Below, in pieces: positions 60,467 to 64,000 of a stretch of DNA of 64,000 nucleotides (its first letter is position 1; every line of letters begins with the position of its first letter). The stretch lies in NCBI GenBank assembly GCA_963832245.1, contig CAWHTG010000004.1:496001-560000 (forward strand), read 5' to 3'. The stretch is from JABDBE01 sp963832245 (GTDB lineage Bacteria > Acidobacteriota > Terriglobia > Terriglobales > Acidobacteriaceae). A program made the position numbers and the translations under genes. The notes beneath the pieces were generated by a model. It made no database searches. It was not told the DNA's origin and saw nothing but the letters and a program-made list of their open reading frames with translations.

Positions 60467-61655
60467 AGTGGCTTGCCCGGCGGAAAGAGATGTCACCGGT
60501 CGTGGTACGCACCTTGAGTACCGGACCGCCACCGTTCAGACTGCCTTCCGCGGTAACCGTCTTCGGACCATAATCGCCGCCCTCGGTGGTCACTTTGATA
60601 TCAGGAAAATCCGAGCGAATATTGTGGCCATTGGCAACTTCGATCGACGCGCGAACGCTGATGTTCACGTTAGGCGCCAGATACACTGTGATGTCACCCG
60701 CGGACGTCTCCAGAACAGAATCGTTGTGTTCGCCGTTCGAGGCGATAAATTTTGCCACAATCCCGCCGGCTCCAGTCTCTGCTCGCGCCGACGGCACTCC
60801 GTTCAACTCGATGCTGCCGCCCCCGGTCTCCGCTCGGACCGCCCCCTTGGCGGAACTGAGATGGATGCTGCCCCCGCCGGTTTCCATTTCTGCGCCCCCG
60901 CCGATATCCCCCAGATCAATACTGCCGCCCCCAGTACTTGCCTTCACTCGTCCCGCGCAGCGCTCTACCTGGATGCTGCCTCCGCCGGTCTCCAGCACCG
61001 CGCCTTGCAAGCCAGAGACGACCGTCAGGCTTCCACCGCCGCTTTCGGCTTCGATCTTGCCCTTGGCGGAATTCACTTTAATCGACCCGCCACCGGTGTG
61101 CAGGCGGACGTCGGAAGCGACAGTGCCCACATCAATGCTGCCGCCCCCGGTTTCCGCGCTGACTGTCCCGCCGATGTCATCGACGCGAATGCTTCCGCCG
61201 CCACTCTGCGCATCCACCCGGCCTCTGACCCCAGTGGTAGTGACACTGCCCCCTTCCGTCTCGACCTTGATTTCATCCATCCCGCGTGGAACATTAACGA
61301 CAAAATCACCCGAGAATTTGTGCGGCCTGCCGCCCTCCCAATCGCCCACGATCCACGCCGTATCTCCGTGGACGTAGGCGCTGATCTTGTAGTTCTCAAA
61401 TTCGTGTCGCGCCCTATCTTCCGAACCGCTGTAGGAATGATTACGAATGACGTAGGTAATGCCCTGTTGTGATCCACCTTCCACGCGTACGGATCCAATA
61501 TCCACCTTGATTTTGAGATTCTTGGCTGTCGCAAGCGATCCCGTAATCTCTTGCGTCCAGTTCCCGCCATCACCATAAACGCGGGTCTGTTGAGCGCTTG
61601 CCAGCGGCAAGATCAACCACAGCACCGCGACGAATTTAGAGAGTTGCTTCAACAT
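60465..61655 (-). CDS. Exported GGGSI-repeat protein, DUF4097-like
   Basis: 396 residues. Signal peptide (FVAVLWLILPLASA-QQ). Residues ~135-300 consist of about ten repeats of 16-18 residues around [ED]TGGGSI, for example AETGGGSIDVGTVASDVRL, consistent with a parallel beta-solenoid. N- and C-terminal parts resemble DUF4097/DUF2807 putative adhesins. It lies 32 bases behind the anti-sigma gene in one cluster with the ECF sigma factor, so it is probably part of the envelope-stress output or signal. Confidence 0.82.
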   Translation of the reverse strand: MLKQLSKFVAVLWLILPLASAQQTRVYGDGGNWTQEITGSLATAKNLKIKVDIGSVRVEGGSQQGITYVIRNHSYSGSEDRARHEFENYKISAYVHGDTAWIVGDWEGGRPHKFSGDFVVNVPRGMDEIKVETEGGSVTTTGVRGRVDAQSGGGSIRVDDIGGTVSAETGGGSIDVGTVASDVRLHTGGGSIKVNSAKGKIEAESGGGSLTVVSGLQGAVLETGGGSIQVERCAGRVKASTGGGSIDLGDIGGGAEMETGGGSIHLSSAKGAVRAETGGGSIELNGVPSARAETGAGGIVAKFIASNGEHNDSVLETSAGDITVYLAPNVNISVRASIEVANGHNIRSDFPDIKVTTEGGDYGPKTVTAEGSLNGGGPVLKVRTTTGDISFRRASH

Positions 61656-61687
61656 TTACCTTCCGTTCCTATGCTCACCTTGCCTCT

Positions 61688-62623
61688 TCAATCGAACTCC
61701 GGAAGCTGCGACAGCATAATACGAGCCTGCGACCGGATGTATGGACTCTGATCGCTCTGCGCGAGCTTTTCCAGCACCGTCCGCACGCTGCTGTCGGCAC
61801 GTACCGGTTCGAGCAGATGCAGAGCCTCGGCGCGAGCCCCCGGATTGGAATCCTGTACCAAGTCTTCGAGAATCGCATCCCGCACCCGCGGGTCGCTCTT
61901 CACATATGCGCCCAAGCCATCCAGCGCCTTCAGCCGTACTCCCGGATTCGAGTCATAGCGGAGGGCATACATCAGCGCCTCGCGAACGTGAGTGTTATTC
62001 GGCTCCTGAGTAAGCAGATCGACGGAATCCATCCGCACACCCGAGTTGTAGTTATTGCGGGCCGCGAAGAGCAACAATTGCTGGATGCGTTGATCGTTGA
62101 GCGAGCCTTTCGCTTCCTGGGTGGAAACTGTGTCGTACTTAATGCTGATGTGGTTCGATCCGGGATCCTGCGTTATGGATTGAATGCCGGTGATAGAAGA
62201 TTCGGCTGGCGCGCTTACCGGGCCCGAAGCAATCGAGGCAGCGCCGCCACCGCCTAGAATTTTGTAAGTGGTTCCGATGCCGCCGGCAAAGCCAACGATG
62301 AAGATGGCTGCGGCCAGCGCGGGAGCAAAACGAATCTGACGAAGCCAGGCTGCGGGATCGAAGATCAGCCGATGCCAAAACCTGCCTTGCTGCGCGGTTT
62401 CCAGCCCTTCCTGCAGACGCATACGAGAAGTGGCAAGCAGATTGGGCGAAGGCTCCTCGACTGGCAATTCGGACAGCATGGCGTGGAACTTGCGCGTTGT
62501 CTTGAGCTCGGCGGTACAGTCCACGCAGCGCGCCAGATGCTGCTCCAGCTCATAACGAGCGTCATCGGGCAGCTCGTTGTAGACGTACAGCAGAATATTT
62601 TCTTTAACCCACTCGCATTTCAT
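61688..62623 (-). CDS. Anti-sigma factor with HEAT repeats
   Basis: 311 residues. N-terminal zinc-binding anti-sigma domain with EQHLARCVDCTAELK (H-x3-C-x2-C). One membrane helix at ~95-115 (APALAAAIFIVGFAGGIGTT). The periplasmic part (~185-311) holds HEAT-like repeats (VREALMYALRYDSNPGVRLK, VRDAILEDLVQDSNPGARAE). It should bind and inhibit the sigma factor encoded just upstream; the periplasmic repeats are the likely sensor. The two genes are separated by a composite repeat. Confidence 0.88.
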   Translation of the reverse strand: MKCEWVKENILLYVYNELPDDARYELEQHLARCVDCTAELKTTRKFHAMLSELPVEEPSPNLLATSRMRLQEGLETAQQGRFWHRLIFDPAAWLRQIRFAPALAAAIFIVGFAGGIGTTYKILGGGGAASIASGPVSAPAESSITGIQSITQDPGSNHISIKYDTVSTQEAKGSLNDQRIQQLLLFAARNNYNSGVRMDSVDLLTQEPNNTHVREALMYALRYDSNPGVRLKALDGLGAYVKSDPRVRDAILEDLVQDSNPGARAEALHLLEPVRADSSVRTVLEKLAQSDQSPYIRSQARIMLSQLPEFD

Positions 62624-62652
62624 AATCGCACCCCCTCAGGGGAATTTTTTTG

Positions 62653-62731
62653 CTTGTGTGGCGGCGGGTCTATGACCCGCCAACGTCGAGCTTCGCTCGA
62701 CAGCACGGGCGAGTCGCCCGTGCCCACACGT
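62653..62731. repeat. Three-palindrome repeat between sigma and anti-sigma
   Basis: GCGGGTCTATGACCCGC, CGTCGAGCTTCGCTCGACA and CACGGGCGAGTCGCCCGTG in a row, closing with CCCACACGTTCATC. The right edge meets the sigma-factor stop codon at 62732-62734, as at rnpA. Confidence 0.75.
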
Positions 62732-63442
62732 TCATCTCATGTCAGCCAGCGCTCCGCGCAATTTCTGCGTTGCACGGAACAACGTATTCTTGGCCGTTTC
62801 CTCGGTCGTATGCAAGACTTCACCCACGGTGCGCAACTTGAGCCCGTGATAGTGCTTCAATTCAAAAACCATTCGCTCCCGTGGCGTTAGCTTCTCTAGC
62901 GCGTTGCCAATGCGCTTGCCCAACTCACGCCGCATCAAGTCGCGCTCGGGATTCGCGCCGGACCGCCCATCGGGAACTTGATCGAGTACATCGTACTGCT
63001 CCCCAGCCGCGTCTGTCGCCACTGGAGCGTCCTCCTTGCGCACCTGCCGTTTTCGAAGATGATCGAGGCAGAGGTTCGTCACGATGCGGTAGATCCACGT
63101 ATAGAAGGAACATTCAAAGCGAAAACTGCCGATGCTCCTGTAAGCCTTCAGGAAGGCTTCCTGGTAAACGTCCTGAGCTTCGTGGTCCGACCCGGTGAGA
63201 TGAATGGCCAGCCGGAGCACGGCCTGGTCGTAGTGCCGCACCAGCTCCTCGAAGGCAGCACGATTGCCGCGCTGCGCTTCGCGGACCAGTAAGGTGTCGT
63301 CAATACGCCCTGAAGCCTGCCCAGCCATATCGCCCCGCAATTGGGGTTCCTGGATTCCGCCTGCTTCTTCCCTCGGGTCCCGTCTCACCGGATAAGAACA
63401 CTCGCCAACTGTAAAGGGTACAGCCCACGCATCGGCCGGCAT
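62732..63442 (-). CDS. ECF RNA polymerase sigma factor
   Basis: 236 residues. Region 2 with HYDQAVLRLAIHLTG, EAQDVYQEAFLKAYRSIGSF and YTWIYRIVTNLCLDHLRKR; region 4 with LTPRERMVFELKHYHGLKLR TVGEVL and TEETAKNTLFRA. The ATG at 63442 has AAGGA upstream and adds ~38 residues before the conserved part; an ATG at 63328 would give a usual-sized protein. It is followed by the anti-sigma gene, so it is held at the membrane until a signal arrives. Confidence 0.93.
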   Translation of the reverse strand: MPADAWAVPFTVGECSYPVRRDPREEAGGIQEPQLRGDMAGQASGRIDDTLLVREAQRGNRAAFEELVRHYDQAVLRLAIHLTGSDHEAQDVYQEAFLKAYRSIGSFRFECSFYTWIYRIVTNLCLDHLRKRQVRKEDAPVATDAAGEQYDVLDQVPDGRSGANPERDLMRRELGKRIGNALEKLTPRERMVFELKHYHGLKLRTVGEVLHTTEETAKNTLFRATQKLRGALADMR

Positions 63443-63689
63443 ATTTTCCTTGTCCTCGAATGCGCCGGGACGCCATTGCCGTTCTTCCCAGTCGCATAGC
63501 TATGGACGGCCCAAGAGCCCAACCGTGAGCAGGAATTACAGGGGCAGGATTCTTGCTGCAGAAACAAACAAGCAAACGCTGAAAGCACAACGGTTAAGCT
63601 GAGAGGTTGCAAGCAACGTCCCTACCGTTATCCTCTGTAGACACGTAGCTGTTACGTCTCAGGCCGGGCGGGCAAAGCAGCCCAATCTT

Positions 63690-64000
63690 TTATTCCGCGG
63701 CTTCCTTCTCGATAACCACCTTCAGGTGCGCGGTTACGTCTTTGTGCAGCTTGATGGGAATCATGAATTCACCCAAGGTCCGGAGCGCCTCGTGAAGCTG
63801 GACTTTGCGGCGATCCACGTTAAAGCCTCTTTTCTCGAGCGCATCCCCAATGTCACCGGACGTGACAGAGCCGAAGAGCTGGTCATGCTCGCCGGAACGG
63901 CGCTTAAAAGAAACCGAGACGCCGTCAAACTGCTTCGCCAACTCTTCCGCTTGCGTCTTCTCCTTGGCCGAACGGCGGACTGATGCCGCCTTCATCTGCG
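63690..64000 (-). CDS. rplI: 50S ribosomal protein L9, 5'-truncated by window
   Basis: The frame is open to the end of the window, so only ~103 C-terminal residues are seen. The central helix (MKAASVRRSAKEKTQAEELA) and C-terminal domain with LFGSVTSGDIGDAL and KLHKDVTAHLKVVIEKE are characteristic for L9, which binds 23S rRNA at the base of the L1 stalk. The missing N terminus lies beyond 64000. Between it and the ECF sigma gene are ~245 bases without a recognisable element. Confidence 0.95.
   Translation of the reverse strand, partial: QMKAASVRRSAKEKTQAEELAKQFDGVSVSFKRRSGEHDQLFGSVTSGDIGDALEKRGFNVDRRKVQLHEALRTLGEFMIPIKLHKDVTAHLKVVIEKEAAE

Noticed and set aside
60586..61377. Long repetitive frame opposite the GGGSI-repeat gene
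   Set aside because: It mirrors the repeats of the real gene, which has a signal peptide and sensible composition.
1..64000. CRISPR arrays, rRNA, tRNA, transposases or prophage genes
   Set aside because: No regularly spaced direct repeats, cloverleaf or rRNA sequence, and no transposase, integrase or phage structural protein was recognised.

Overview
The window reads as a chromosomal replication-origin neighbourhood of a moderately GC-rich Gram-negative bacterium, most likely an Acidobacteriota of the Terriglobia type. The grounds are the classical order jag-yidC-yidD-rnpA-rpmH | dnaA-dnaN-gyrB (with gyrA nearby), an ABC permease fused to an M1-type peptidase, an anti-sigma/HEAT protein followed by a DUF4097-like repeat protein, a small DUF6526-like membrane protein, and abundant short palindromic repeats. 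Assignment to a phylum is recall and inference; no rRNA gene is present.

Layout. 1-7.5 kb: end of a glycosyltransferase gene, a class A penicillin-binding protein, a Crp/Fnr regulator bracketed by two copies of a ~70-bp repeat, and a large c-di-GMP protein (HD-GYP, GAF, GGDEF, PilZ). 7.6-17.3 kb, minus strand: an ABC exporter pair, mnmE, jag/khpB, yidC, yidD, rnpA and rpmH. 17.3-17.8 kb: the divergent rpmH/dnaA gap, the candidate origin. 17.8-34.4 kb, mostly plus strand: dnaA, dnaN, a zinc-ribbon MscL, gyrB, a vapBC pair, a CPBP protease, a GT-C-like membrane protein, a tandem pair of related secreted proteins, an MFS pump and gyrA. 34.4-38.9 kb: an accessory island with two ribbon-helix-helix-like proteins, a PD-(D/E)XK-like protein, unknown proteins, and a 691-residue protein joining an HExxH metallopeptidase to a complete dCTP deaminase domain. 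39-41.6 kb: dtd, two acyl carrier proteins in tandem and fabF. 41.7-52.6 kb: a hybrid histidine kinase, a PilZ protein, lipA, an MCE/MlaD protein, a membrane spermidine-synthase-like protein and acpS. 52.6-57.1 kb: DUF488, selA, recG. 57.3-64 kb: a GAF-GAF-GGDEF cyclase, then a PDZ protein, a repeat protein, an anti-sigma/HEAT protein and an ECF sigma factor as one minus-strand cluster, and the start-truncated rplI at the edge.

Two things stand out. The first is the metallopeptidase-dCTP deaminase fusion: every dCTP deaminase catalytic residue I can map is kept, and it sits among small DNA-binding and nuclease-like genes, so a nucleotide-depletion type of phage defence is a reasonable hypothesis. 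The second is a family of short GC-rich palindromic repeats (GTGGGGAC..., GCCGAGCTTTGCTCGGC..., CTTCGACTTCGCTCAGG...). They lie between genes but are also inserted in frame, and in the same reading frame, inside mnmE (twice), recG and selA, giving a recurring peptide [ED][HQ]VGT...EQSSA. This recalls the Rickettsia palindromic elements that invade reading frames. A second repeat family (AGCnnTT heptads) and a third (70-bp GGGCCACC type) are also present.

No rRNA, tRNA, CRISPR array, transposase or prophage genes were seen.
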